The notes under the pieces are model-generated. The model did not search any database and had not been told where the DNA came from. It saw only the letters and a list, made by a program, of their open reading frames with translations. Shown piece after piece: positions 15,518-24,351 of a stretch of 36,624 nucleotides of DNA. The DNA comes from Firmicutes bacterium AM55-24TS (GTDB lineage Bacteria; Bacillota; Clostridia; UBA1381). Every line of letters starts with the position of its first letter. Positions within the stretch are counted from its first letter, which is position 1. The translations under genes were made by a program, and so were the position numbers. The stretch lies in the NCBI GenBank assembly GCA_003460745.1, contig QTVU01000029.1, positions 1-36,624 of the forward strand, in the 5' to 3' direction.

Positions 15518-17662
15518 ATGGAATATATTGGACATACATCAGACGACGGACGGAAACAGCTGCTTTTGGACCACTTGAACGGAACGTCGAAGTTATGTCG
15601 TGAAAATGCGAATGAATTTTGGGCGGATATAGCCGAATTTGTGGGGCAAATACACGATATAGGCAAGTATACATCGGGTTTTCAAAAACGTATAAACGGT
15701 GCGGAAAATATCCGAGTGGAACACGCAATATGCGGTGCAAAAGAAGTTGCGAAAGCACCGCCGAAATCATATGTGCCTATGATTGAGTATTGCGTTGCGG
15801 GACATCATTCGGGTTTGCCTGACGGCGGAACGAAAGTTGACGGTGAAGAAGATTCGACCTTGCACGGCAGAATGAAACGAAAAACCGGCGATTATTCTGC
15901 GTATGAAAATGAAGTTAAACTTGAATATCCCAAAGATAATTTGAGAGAACTTTTTGATGTCAGTAATCAGAGAGAAATTATTGAAAGGTATTCTTTTTTT
16001 ACAAGATATTTGTTTTCATGCCTTACGGATGCGGATTTTATAGATACGGAGCGGTTTGTAACTCCCAACACAGACAGAGGTATAGACGGAGATTTTCAAA
16101 AAGCATACGAAAAAGTATGTGAAAAACTTAATTCTTTTAAAATAGAAACCAAACTTCAAGAATCAAGAAGTATTATACAAGAACAGGTTTATAAAAGCGT
16201 TGAATCGAATGCGAATGTGTATACATTGAATATGCCGACAGGCAGCGGAAAAACTCTTTGCAGTATAAGAGCGGCTTTGAAAACTGCGATAGAGAATAAG
16301 AAAAAACGTATTATATATGTAATTCCGTATGTCAGTATAATTGAACAGACAGCAAAGGTATTCGAGGATATTTTCGGTGATGTACTTCCTGTGTTGCAGC
16401 ACCATTCAAATTATGATTTTGATGATGATAAAAATGAAGATGAGAACGAAATCACTTCGGAAAAATTAAAACGTTCCTGTGAAAATTGGGACGCAAAACT
16501 TATAGTAACAACGAATATTCAATTTTTTGAATCACTGTATCATTATAAAGGCAGACGACTTAGGAAACTTCATAATCTGGCGGACAGTGTTATCATATTT
16601 GACGAAATACATATGCTGCCGATTGACTATATTCAGCCTTGTTTAAGGGCGATAGGGTATGTGACGAAGTATCTTAACAGTACAGCAATTTTGATGTCGG
16701 CGACAATGCCGAATTATGATAAATTTATGGAAAGGTATATGTCAGGTGTCAAAATAGAAAATGCGGTTAAGGATACGTCGTTGTTTAACGTATTTGATAA
16801 GTGCAGATATGAGTATATCGGGAAGTGTGAACTTACTTCACTGGCAGAAAAGGCACAGGAATATGACAATGCACTTATAATTGTGAGCAAAAGGAAAACG
16901 GCAAGGGAATTATATGATATTTGCAGCGGTAACAAGTATCATTTGTCAACATATATGACGCCTTTGCACCGTTCGGAGATTATTGCAAAAATAAAGGAAG
17001 ATATAAAGAACGGAATTAATACGACCGTGATTTCAACATCGCTGATTGAGGCGGGTGTTGACCTTGATTTTAAGGCGGTGTTCAGAGAAATTGCGGGAAT
17101 TGATAACATATTGCAGTCCGGCGGTAGATGTAACCGTGAGGGTAAGATGGATATGGGCGATGTGTTTGTTTTTGAAACAGACGGCGGAAAAGGTGAAATT
17201 CAGCTTAAATCAAATATAACACGAAATTTATTTGAGGAATTTGACAATATTTCAACCGACAAATGTATTGAAGAATATTACAGTCGCTTATTTGCATTTA
17301 ATGACGGCAATATAGACAAAAGTACCATAACTTCGCTTATGGGTGAAAATTTGAAATTTGATGAAATACCGTTCAGAACGTATGCCGAGAATTTTAAGTT
17401 TATCAAAAATCAAGTTATAGGAATAGTAATTCCGCGTGATGAAAATAAAGATTTGATTGAACAGCTCAGATACGGAAAACTGTCCGTAAAACGAAAATTA
17501 CAGCAGTGCAGTGCGTCCGTACATATTTGGGAGCTTGAAGAAATGATTAAAGAGGGGATTATAGAACAGCTTGATTGTGGTGTTTGCATACTTGCAAATA
17601 CAGATTATTATAAGTCGGACGTGGGTTTGACGATGGAAAATGATGTAGATTATTTTGTATGA
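15518..17662 (+). CDS. cas3: CRISPR helicase-nuclease Cas3 (type I-C)
   Basis: 714 residues. The N-terminal HD nuclease has QIHDIGKY (His46, Asp47), the AGHHSGL pair (His96, His97) and LTDADFIDTE. The SF2 helicase follows, with Walker A MPTGSGKT (239-246), the DEIH box FDEIHML (361-367), SATMP (394-398), motif V STSLIEAGVDLD and motif VI QSGGRCNREG (533-542). Cas3 is recruited by Cascade and degrades the target DNA strand. ATG 15518 has AAGGGATG at a good distance; the ATG at 15509 lies too close to the site. It is the first gene of a complete type I-C operon. Confidence 0.97.
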   Translation: MEYIGHTSDDGRKQLLLDHLNGTSKLCRENANEFWADIAEFVGQIHDIGKYTSGFQKRINGAENIRVEHAICGAKEVAKAPPKSYVPMIEYCVAGHHSGLPDGGTKVDGEEDSTLHGRMKRKTGDYSAYENEVKLEYPKDNLRELFDVSNQREIIERYSFFTRYLFSCLTDADFIDTERFVTPNTDRGIDGDFQKAYEKVCEKLNSFKIETKLQESRSIIQEQVYKSVESNANVYTLNMPTGSGKTLCSIRAALKTAIENKKKRIIYVIPYVSIIEQTAKVFEDIFGDVLPVLQHHSNYDFDDDKNEDENEITSEKLKRSCENWDAKLIVTTNIQFFESLYHYKGRRLRKLHNLADSVIIFDEIHMLPIDYIQPCLRAIGYVTKYLNSTAILMSATMPNYDKFMERYMSGVKIENAVKDTSLFNVFDKCRYEYIGKCELTSLAEKAQEYDNALIIVSKRKTARELYDICSGNKYHLSTYMTPLHRSEIIAKIKEDIKNGINTTVISTSLIEAGVDLDFKAVFREIAGIDNILQSGGRCNREGKMDMGDVFVFETDGGKGEIQLKSNITRNLFEEFDNISTDKCIEEYYSRLFAFNDGNIDKSTITSLMGENLKFDEIPFRTYAENFKFIKNQVIGIVIPRDENKDLIEQLRYGKLSVKRKLQQCSASVHIWELEEMIKEGIIEQLDCGVCILANTDYYKSDVGLTMENDVDYFV

Positions 17663-17672
17663 GGAGGTTAAA

Positions 17673-18395
17673 ATGAGTTACGGATTTAAAATTATGGTTA
17701 AAGGCGATTATGCCGCGTTTAACCGCCCTGAAATGAAAGTTGAACGTGTGAGTTATGACGTTCCGACACCGGGAGCACTTGAGGGATTGATAAAGTCGGT
17801 GTATTGGAAACCGGCAATTCGGTATGTAATTGATAAGATTATCGTGTTTAATCCGATAACATTTATCAATGTTCGCCGTAATGAGGTTAAGGAAAAAATA
17901 AAATTGCAGTCGGTACAAAAAAGTATGAAAAACGGTACAGGTGACGCAACGATTTATACCAAGGATATGATAAATCAACGCGGAAGTATGATTTTGAAAG
18001 ATGTATGTTACGGCGTGGAATTTCACTTTGAACTTACGGGTATACAGAGTGACCATGATGACGAGTCGGAGGAAAAGCATTATAATATTCTTCTAAGACG
18101 TTTAAGAAACGGTCAACAATTCAGACAACCTGTGCTTGGGTGTCGTGAATTTCCCGTAAAGAGTATTGAGCTTGTGGAGGAATTTCCGCTTGAAAATGTT
18201 TCGGATACGTTAAAAGGTGATACGGATTTAGGATTTATGCTGTATCATATGAAGTTTGAGGACGGCGGACATCCGAAAGATAATGATTGGGATAAACGTA
18301 ATTTTTCGGACAAGGCAGACGCACTTTTTTACAGACCGCATATGATTGACGGTGTTATAGATGTAGCAAAATATAGGGAGATGATGAAATGCTGA
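17673..18395 (+). CDS. cas5c: Cas5c, crRNA-processing Cascade subunit
   Basis: 240 residues of the Cas5c (Cas5d) group, starting MSYGFKIMVKGDYAAFNRPE, with VSYDVPTPGALEGLIKSVYW and RGSMILKDVCYG, as usual. In type I-C there is no Cas6, so Cas5c cuts the pre-crRNA at the base of the repeat hairpin. The array fits this: the repeat ends in an 8-bp stem followed by exactly 11 bases, the normal I-C 5' handle. ATG 17673 has GAGGAGG upstream and starts 10 bases after the cas3 stop. The gene overlaps cas8c by seven bases. Confidence 0.96.
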   Translation: MSYGFKIMVKGDYAAFNRPEMKVERVSYDVPTPGALEGLIKSVYWKPAIRYVIDKIIVFNPITFINVRRNEVKEKIKLQSVQKSMKNGTGDATIYTKDMINQRGSMILKDVCYGVEFHFELTGIQSDHDDESEEKHYNILLRRLRNGQQFRQPVLGCREFPVKSIELVEEFPLENVSDTLKGDTDLGFMLYHMKFEDGGHPKDNDWDKRNFSDKADALFYRPHMIDGVIDVAKYREMMKC

Positions 18396-20170
18396 TAAAG
18401 GCTTTGAATGAATATTACGATATTCTTGCGAGAAATGACAAGGTTTGCAAAGACGGTTTTTCAAGACAGAATATCACGCATATGATTATGCTGAGAAAAG
18501 ACGGTACAGTAAGCGATATTATAAACGTGGAGCAGGAAAGTGAACCCGACAGTAAGGGTAAAACCAAACTTCAGCCTATATCGGTAGTTTTGCCGGAGAG
18601 AACACAGAAACCCGGTATAGACGGAAATATTGTCGAACACAGACCGTTATACATTTTCGGACTTAATTATGACAATAAGAGCGGTACATATTCAACTGAG
18701 GACAGTACGGATAAGGCGAAGAAATCGCATAAAGCGTTTGTGGACAAAAACCTTGAATTTACAGAGGGTATGACATCGGATATAGTTACGGCATACAGAA
18801 ACTTTCTGCAAAAGTGGAATCCGCAGGACGAAACCGAAAATGAGTTGCTTGTAAATCTCGGAAAAGCATACTCGACGGCGAATTTTATTTTCGGTCTTGA
18901 CGGACACCCTGAAATAAAATTGCACGATACTGACGGCGAAATTGCTCAAAAGATAACGGAACTGAAAAAATCAGTCGGACCGGTGCAGGGTAATGACATA
19001 TGTGCCGTTACGGGAGAAAAAGGCGAAATATCGGTAACGCACGATAAAATCAAGGGTGTAAGAAATGCAAATGCAACAGGTGCGTTAATGGTTTGCGTAA
19101 ATAATACGGCAGAGTGTTCATACGGCAAAGAACAGGCGTACAACAGTTCCATAACGCAAACTACTATGAAACACTACACAGAGGCATTAAACACTTTAAT
19201 CGCAGACAAAAATCACAGAATATATCTTGATGATATGACAGTTGTATTTTGGGCGATGTCAGATGACGATTCAAAAGAAACGGATTTGTTTGCTTCAATG
19301 CTTGGGTTTGACGATAAGATTGATGCAGATGAAATGAACGGTATTTTGCTTAAATCGCTTAATGACGTAAATCAGGGCAAAAGTCCCGATTTTACAGAAC
19401 TCGATATTGATAAAAATGTTGAGTTTTATATTGTGGGAATTGCTCCGAATGTTTCGCGTCTTGCACAAAAGTTTATATACCGTGATAAATTCGGCAACAT
19501 ATTTTCACATATAGCAAGACACCAAGCAGATATAATGATTGTTAATTCAAAAGGAAATATACCGATGTGGCGAATATTCCGAGAATTAAAACCGCCTCAA
19601 AGCACAAATTACACCACACCGCCGCCGCTTATGGCTTCGGTGTTCGGTGCGATAATAAACGGTACACGTTATCCGGAGTCTTTGCTTGAAAATGCCGTAA
19701 GACGAGTGAAAACGGATAAATCGGTAAATTATGTTCGTGCAGGCATTATCAAGGCTTGCATAAACAGAAAAGATAGATATTCAAAAAATAAGGAGGAGAT
19801 AAAAATGGCACTTGATATTGAAAATAATAATCAAGCGTATCTGTGCGGCAGACTTTTTGCCGTACTTGAAAAAGTTCAATCGGACGCATTGCCTGGATTA
19901 AACAGAACGATTAAGGATTCATATTTTGCGTCAGCTTGTGCAAATCCGTCAACGGTATTTCCGAAACTTATAAAGCTTTCGCAATACCACATTGAAAAAC
20001 TTGAATATAAAGTTAAATATAAGATAGTTACGGGTGAAATTATGGACAAGCTAAACGGCAAATTTCCAAAGACATTACCGCTTAGTGAGCAAGGTAAGTT
20101 TATTATAGGCTATTATCAGCAAATGCAAGATTTATATAAACCAAATGACACAAAAACTAAGGAAATATGA
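18389..20170 (+). CDS. cas8c: Cas8c (Csd1), large subunit of the type I-C Cascade
   Basis: 593 residues, typical for Csd1/Cas8c, which recognises the PAM and starts R-loop formation. The N terminus MLIKALNEYYDILARNDKV is family-like, and ICAVTGEKGEIS (about 206-217) and FYIVGIAPNVSRL (about 347-359) lie in the body. It starts by an ATGCTGA overlap with the cas5c stop. Its last 121 codons form the separate internal gene for the small subunit (19805-20170). The gene is followed by cas7c after 16 bases. Confidence 0.96.
   Translation: MLIKALNEYYDILARNDKVCKDGFSRQNITHMIMLRKDGTVSDIINVEQESEPDSKGKTKLQPISVVLPERTQKPGIDGNIVEHRPLYIFGLNYDNKSGTYSTEDSTDKAKKSHKAFVDKNLEFTEGMTSDIVTAYRNFLQKWNPQDETENELLVNLGKAYSTANFIFGLDGHPEIKLHDTDGEIAQKITELKKSVGPVQGNDICAVTGEKGEISVTHDKIKGVRNANATGALMVCVNNTAECSYGKEQAYNSSITQTTMKHYTEALNTLIADKNHRIYLDDMTVVFWAMSDDDSKETDLFASMLGFDDKIDADEMNGILLKSLNDVNQGKSPDFTELDIDKNVEFYIVGIAPNVSRLAQKFIYRDKFGNIFSHIARHQADIMIVNSKGNIPMWRIFRELKPPQSTNYTTPPPLMASVFGAIINGTRYPESLLENAVRRVKTDKSVNYVRAGIIKACINRKDRYSKNKEEIKMALDIENNNQAYLCGRLFAVLEKVQSDALPGLNRTIKDSYFASACANPSTVFPKLIKLSQYHIEKLEYKVKYKIVTGEIMDKLNGKFPKTLPLSEQGKFIIGYYQQMQDLYKPNDTKTKEI
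19790..19798 (+). promoter_or_regulatory. Internal ribosome binding site for Cas11c
   Basis: AAGGAGGAG sits inside cas8c, six bases before an in-frame ATG at 19805. It is the strongest such site in the gene and decides the internal start. Confidence 0.75.
19805..20170 (+). CDS. cas11c: Cas11c small subunit, internal start within cas8c
   Basis: 121 residues, in frame with cas8c (its residues 473-593), beginning MALDIENNNQAYLCGRLFAV. Type I-C systems are known to make the small Cascade subunit Cas11c from an internal start in cas8c. Here the AAGGAGGAG at 19790-19798 and ATG 19805 provide that start. The product should be all-helical and line the belly of the complex. The position of the start and its length fit the known scheme well. 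Confidence 0.85.
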   Translation: MALDIENNNQAYLCGRLFAVLEKVQSDALPGLNRTIKDSYFASACANPSTVFPKLIKLSQYHIEKLEYKVKYKIVTGEIMDKLNGKFPKTLPLSEQGKFIIGYYQQMQDLYKPNDTKTKEI

Positions 20171-20186
20171 AAGGAAGTAGAAAATT

Positions 20187-21038
20187 ATGGAACCAATTAA
20201 AAACAGATACGAATTTACAGTTATTTTTGATGTAGAAAACGGCAATCCCAACGGTGATCCCGATGCAGGCAATATGCCGAGAATTGATCCCGAAACGTCG
20301 GCAGGCCTTGTTACAGATGTGTGCTTAAAGAGAAAAATCCGCAACTTTGTGGAAATTTTTAAAGAAGATGAGCCGTATTATAATATTCTTGTAAAGCCTG
20401 ATAAGGCACTTAACACAAAATTTACGGAGGCATATGAGGCAATAGGCGAAAAGACAGGTCAAAAGGGTAAAAATCCTGAGGCGGTAAGAGCGGCAAGAGA
20501 TTACATATGTCAAAATTATTTTGATGTAAGAACATTCGGTGCGGTTATGAGTACAGGTAACGACCCATGCGGTATTGTCAGAGGTCCTGTTCAGATTAGT
20601 TTTGCAAAGAGTGTTGATCCGATATTTACACAGGATATAACAATTACAAGACAGGCAAGAACAAATGAAAGTGATAGTGCTACTATGGGCAGAAAGAGCA
20701 TAGTACCGTATGGCTTGTACAGAGCGGACGGATATGTGTCGGCTATGCTTGCACAGAAAATTACTAAGTTTTCGGAAGAAGATCTTGAACTTTTGTGGAA
20801 GGCCATTATCAATATGTTTGAACACGACAGAAGTGCCGCAAGAGGTAAAATGTGCGTAAGAAAACTTTATGTATTCAAGCATGATTCCTTACTTGGAAAT
20901 GCTCCGGCGAATGTGTTGTTTGACAAAATTGTTATCGGTAAAAAAGACGTAGTGGAAGTTCCGAGAAGTTTCAATGATTATGAAATCACTGTCGATAAAA
21001 ATATGCCTGAAGGAGTAGAACTTCAGGAGAAAGCATGA
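20187..21038 (+). CDS. cas7c: Cas7c (Csd2), Cascade backbone subunit
   Basis: 283 residues, usual size. The N terminus YEFTVIFDVENGNPNGDPDA is the Csd2 signature, followed by CLKRKIRNFVE, DVRTFGAVMS and RSAARGKMC. Cas7c binds crRNA along the Cascade backbone. AAAGGAAG precedes ATG 20187. Its stop overlaps cas4 by ATGA. Confidence 0.97.
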   Translation: MEPIKNRYEFTVIFDVENGNPNGDPDAGNMPRIDPETSAGLVTDVCLKRKIRNFVEIFKEDEPYYNILVKPDKALNTKFTEAYEAIGEKTGQKGKNPEAVRAARDYICQNYFDVRTFGAVMSTGNDPCGIVRGPVQISFAKSVDPIFTQDITITRQARTNESDSATMGRKSIVPYGLYRADGYVSAMLAQKITKFSEEDLELLWKAIINMFEHDRSAARGKMCVRKLYVFKHDSLLGNAPANVLFDKIVIGKKDVVEVPRSFNDYEITVDKNMPEGVELQEKA

Positions 21039-21679
21039 TTAATATAAGGACAATACAGCATTATATGTATTGCCCGAGAAGATTCGGATTGCTTGAAATT
21101 GAGAATGCTTGGGCTGAAAATGTTTCGGTTGTGTTGGCGAATATTATGCACGAAAACGTACATTCTGGCAAACACCAATTCAAAAGCAATAACAAGGTTG
21201 TTTTAAGCTCGGTTACTTTGTATAATGATGAACTTGATTTGTATGGCGTTGCGGATTGTATAGAGTTTTGCAAAAATAAAGACGGCGTACCGATAGACGG
21301 TCTTGACGGAAAGTACACTGTCAGACTTGTGGAATACAAGCCTACACAGCCTAAAGACGGCTCTATAAGAGAAACTGACGCGATACAGGTGTTTGCTCAA
21401 AAATTGTGTGCGGACTATATTTGGAAATGCAACAGTGAGGGGTGCATATATTATGCCGATACAAGAAAACGTGTGAAAATGCCGTTTAATGAGGAGTATG
21501 ACAGGTATAAAGCTTTGCTTGATGATTTGGTCGGTAAAATGCAAAACGTAATGGAAAACGGTGTTATTCCTCCAAAAATAAAAGGTCAAAAGTGCAGTGG
21601 TTGCTCGATTAAAGATTTGTGTATGCCTAAAACGAAAAAGTACAGCATTAAACAGATTATTGAGGAGGATTGCGTATGA
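21035..21679 (+). CDS. cas4: Cas4, adaptation exonuclease
   Basis: 214 residues, a RecB-like nuclease with a 4Fe-4S cluster. Cluster cysteines are C13 (MYCPRRF), C187, C190 and C196 (KCSGCSIKDLC). Nuclease residues are in the H39 region (IMHENVHSG), D74 (YGVADCIE), E100/K102 (VEYKPT) and Q118 (AIQVFAQ). It trims pre-spacers and helps choose the PAM with Cas1-Cas2. The start overlaps the cas7c stop by four bases. The end overlaps the start of cas1. Confidence 0.96.
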   Translation: MINIRTIQHYMYCPRRFGLLEIENAWAENVSVVLANIMHENVHSGKHQFKSNNKVVLSSVTLYNDELDLYGVADCIEFCKNKDGVPIDGLDGKYTVRLVEYKPTQPKDGSIRETDAIQVFAQKLCADYIWKCNSEGCIYYADTRKRVKMPFNEEYDRYKALLDDLVGKMQNVMENGVIPPKIKGQKCSGCSIKDLCMPKTKKYSIKQIIEEDCV

Positions 21680-22698
21680 GAAAACTTTTGAATACTTTGT
21701 ATGTCACGAATGAAAATATATACATGACTCTCGACGGCGAAAATGTTGTGTGCAAGGAAAATAATGAGGTTAAATTACGACTTCCGTTTTCAAATATTGA
21801 GGCGATATTTTGTTTCAGCTATCTTGGCTGTTCACCTGCACTCATGGGAAAGTGTGCCGATTACGGCATACCTATTAACTTCATATCTCCGTCAGGCAGA
21901 TTTTTGGCTCGCGTGCAGGGTGTGTCACACGGAAATGTGTTGCTGAGAAAACGTCAATACGAACTTTTTTCAAAACCGCCTGCACTTTTAAGACAAAATA
22001 CCGTTGCCGCAAAATTGGCGAATACAAAAAGTGTTGTGAAAAGAACGCTTAAAGATTATCCGCAAATTGATGAGGACGGCAAGCTGACTCATTGTATAGA
22101 ACGCTTGGACGGTTGTATTAAAAGCGTGTATATCACAGATGATTATGACGGCATACTCGGTACGGAGGGGAACGGCGCAAAGGCATATTTTGATGTGTTT
22201 GACAGCCTTATTCTTCATCAAAAAGACGATTTCTGTTTTGCAATGAGAAGTAAAAGACCTCCGCTCGATAGGGTGAATGCAATGTTGTCGTTTTTATATA
22301 CGATTTTTACCCGTGAATATGCGGCGGCACTTGAAAGTGTGGGCTTGGACAGTTATATGGGATTTTATCATTCGCTTCGTCCTGGACGTGAATCGCTTGC
22401 GTGCGATTTGGTCGAGGAGGGGAGATGTATTGTTGAAAGATTTGTGTTGACATTAATAAATCTTAAAATTATTAAACCTGAAGATTTTGATGTACAGGTA
22501 AGCGGTGCAGTTTTCTTGAATGATGACGGCAGGAAAAAGGTGCTCTCAAAATGGCAGGAGAAAAAACGTACCGATATGATACATCCGTATTTGAAGGAAA
22601 AAATTCCTATGGGACTTTTGCCGTATGTGCAAAGTATGTTGCTTGCAAAATTTGTGCGTGGTGAAATTGACGAGTATCCGTGTTATTTGGCGAGGTAG
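21676..22698 (+). CDS. cas1: Cas1, spacer integrase
   Basis: 340 residues. The Cas1 active site is visible: Glu164 in LGTEGNGAKAYF, His232 in GFYHSLRPGR, and the acidic DLVEE motif (Asp244/Glu247). Cas1 with Cas2 integrates new spacers at the leader end of the array. ATG 21676 overlaps the cas4 stop by ATGA with GAGGAGG upstream; the formal frame opens two codons earlier. A complete Cas4-Cas1-Cas2 set suggests the array can still acquire spacers. Confidence 0.97.
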   Translation: MRKLLNTLYVTNENIYMTLDGENVVCKENNEVKLRLPFSNIEAIFCFSYLGCSPALMGKCADYGIPINFISPSGRFLARVQGVSHGNVLLRKRQYELFSKPPALLRQNTVAAKLANTKSVVKRTLKDYPQIDEDGKLTHCIERLDGCIKSVYITDDYDGILGTEGNGAKAYFDVFDSLILHQKDDFCFAMRSKRPPLDRVNAMLSFLYTIFTREYAAALESVGLDSYMGFYHSLRPGRESLACDLVEEGRCIVERFVLTLINLKIIKPEDFDVQVSGAVFLNDDGRKKVLSKWQEKKRTDMIHPYLKEKIPMGLLPYVQSMLLAKFVRGEIDEYPCYLAR

Positions 22699-22707
22699 GT
22701 GATATTG

Positions 22708-22998
22708 ATGATGACTTTGGTAAGTTATGATGTGTCAACTGTCGATGCGGCAGGTAGGAAAAGACTTCGCAAGGTTGCAAAGGAATGTGTTAATTACGGA
22801 CAAAGAGTGCAAAATTCTGTGTTTGAAGTTGATGTTGATTACGGAACATTCTTGAAATTAAAAGATAGACTTATGAAAATTATTGATGAAGAACAAGATA
22901 GCCTTCGATTCTATTATTTGGGTAATAATTGGAAGAGGAGAGTGGAGCATATAGGTGCAAAGGAAACATATGATCCTGAGGGCAGTTTGATTTTGTGA
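22708..22998 (+). CDS. cas2: Cas2, adaptation endonuclease-fold subunit
   Basis: 96 residues, starting MMTLVSYDVSTVDAAGRK with the conserved Asp of the Cas2 ferredoxin fold. GQRVQNSVFEVDVD and LRFYYLGNNW are family blocks. It forms the scaffold of the Cas1-Cas2 integrase. ATG 22708 is used because AGGTAGGTGA lies upstream; ATG 22711 is also possible. It is the last gene before the array. Confidence 0.95.
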   Translation: MMTLVSYDVSTVDAAGRKRLRKVAKECVNYGQRVQNSVFEVDVDYGTFLKLKDRLMKIIDEEQDSLRFYYLGNNWKRRVEHIGAKETYDPEGSLIL

Positions 22999-23143
22999 GC
23001 GAACGTGCAGTGATATTGGTTTTATATGGAGGTTCGCTGAAAAAATAATACATATTATGTAAAAAATATCGTTTTTTTAAGTGATTTTTAGTAAAATCTC
23101 CGCTCTGTTGTGGTGGTGTGACTTCGCATATACAATATGTAGA
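22999..23143 (+). promoter_or_regulatory. CRISPR leader
   Basis: 145 bases between the cas2 stop and the first repeat, AT-rich in the middle. It starts with an inverted repeat, AGCGAAC (22998-23004) with GTTCGCT (23032-23038), which may end the cas transcript. The array promoter must lie here, but I see no clear -35/-10 pair. The cas-proximal end is the leader side because the degenerate repeats lie at the other end. Confidence 0.6.
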
Positions 23144-24251
23144 GTCACGCTCCCCACGGAGCGTGTGAGTTGAAATTGATAATAGATATTGCTACCTTTA
23201 AATGTCTGTGGTCACGCTCCCCACGGAGCGTGTGAGTTGAAATGGCTAACAGTTCTTTTTTTTGTGTTGCCGTCATGTCACGCTCCCCACGGAGCGTGTG
23301 AGTTGAAATCGTCAATATCTATTGTGCTACTATATAGTATAGGTGTCACGCTCCCCACGGAGCGTGTGAGTTGAAATTATTGCCTGTCCTAATTCTGTTA
23401 TACGTTTCTTCGTCACGCTCCCCACGGAGCGTGTGAGTTGAAATGTAAAAAAGATAATCGAGGCAGTGGCAAAGATTGTGTCACGCTCCCCACGGAGCGT
23501 GTGAGTTGAAATGATTTTTGATAGTAGTGGTGTAGGCTCGATACCGTCACGCTCCCCACGGAGCGTGTGAGTTGAAATTTTGCTATTTTTTCTTTTTCAC
23601 TATTCATTTGGACGTCACGCTCCCCACGGAGCGTGTGAGTTGAAATTTAACAACGGTTCCAACTCTCTGACGTGGTTACGTCACGCTCCCCACGGAGCGT
23701 GTGAGTTGAAATCATCACACCGAATGTATTTTAATAAATTATTTTTAAGTCACGCTCCCCACGGAGCGTGTGAGTTGAAATTCGTTTAATCTCGTTTCCC
23801 TGCTCCAACACTTGGTCACGCTCCCCACGGAGCGTGTGAGTTGAAATCTCTATTGTCTTGACGTGAGTTACGTCTTACCGTAGTCACGCTCCCCACGGAG
23901 CGTGTGAGTTGAAATTATTTACAGTGCTTGCGATTACTGCCGCCGAGTCTGTCACGCTCCCCACGGAGCGTGTGAGTTGAAATTAAATCTTTTAAAATCC
24001 ATTTTATACCACTATCCGTCACGCTCCCCACGGAGCGTGTGAGTTGAAATTTTTGGTGTTTTTTCGTTGGTGTTTTTTCTGTTTTGTCACGCTCCCCACG
24101 GAGCGTGTGAGTTGAAATGTTAAAATGCCATTATTCCAAGTGTTTGATTTGCGTCACGCTCCCCACGGAGCGTGTGAATTAAAAAATCCACTATTATGTA
24201 AAAATGGATTTGATAAAGGTCACGCTCCTCGTGGAGCGCGTAAGTGGGGCG
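23144..24251 (+). CRISPR. Type I-C CRISPR array, 15 identical repeats plus 2 decayed
   Basis: The 33-base repeat begins GTCACGCTCC, continues CCACGGAGCG and ends TGTGAGTTGAAAT. Repeat starts: 23144, 23211, 23277, 23345, 23412, 23480, 23546, 23614, 23680, 23749, 23815, 23883, 23951, 24018, 24086, then 24153 and 24219. The stem CACGCTCC/GGAGCGTG with loop CCAC is followed by 11 bases, the 5' handle left by Cas5c. Spacers are 33-36 bases. The repeat at 24153 has three changes, all in the handle. The last, at 24219, keeps most of the stem but has a changed loop and handle. Between them is a normal-length 33-base spacer (24186-24218). Confidence 0.98.
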
Positions 24252-24263
24252 TCGAGGCACAGT

Positions 24264-24281
24264 CCTCTCCTCAAGGAGAGG
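24264..24281. repeat. Short perfect hairpin after the array
   Basis: CCTCTCC (24264-24270), loop TCAA, GGAGAGG (24275-24281). There is no T-run, so it is not an ordinary terminator for the array transcript, although it could stop or protect it. Confidence 0.35.
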
Positions 24282-24314
24282 CATAAAAGGCCCAATTAAT
24301 AAGGGGCAAGCAAA

Positions 24315-24341
24315 CAAAAAAATGAGCGGTGAATAACCGCC
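24315..24341 (-). terminator. Terminator of the DMT transporter gene
   Basis: On the minus strand, GCGGT pairs with ACCGC (24336-24340 with 24326-24330) and a T-run follows (24322-24316). It lies just beyond the stop of the transporter frame. Confidence 0.55.
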
Positions 24342-24351
24342 CGAAGAATAA

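Noticed and set aside
23099..23129. A repeat-like sequence in the leader (CGCTC...GTGTGACTT...CAT)
   Set aside because: Only about half of the positions match the repeat and the gap to the first repeat is 14 bases, not spacer length. It is more likely a leader motif or chance.
24186..24218. Last spacer as a target of another spacer (shared ATCCA/CCACTAT words with the spacer at 23984-24017)
   Set aside because: Only short words are shared, in mixed orientation. No continuous match was seen.
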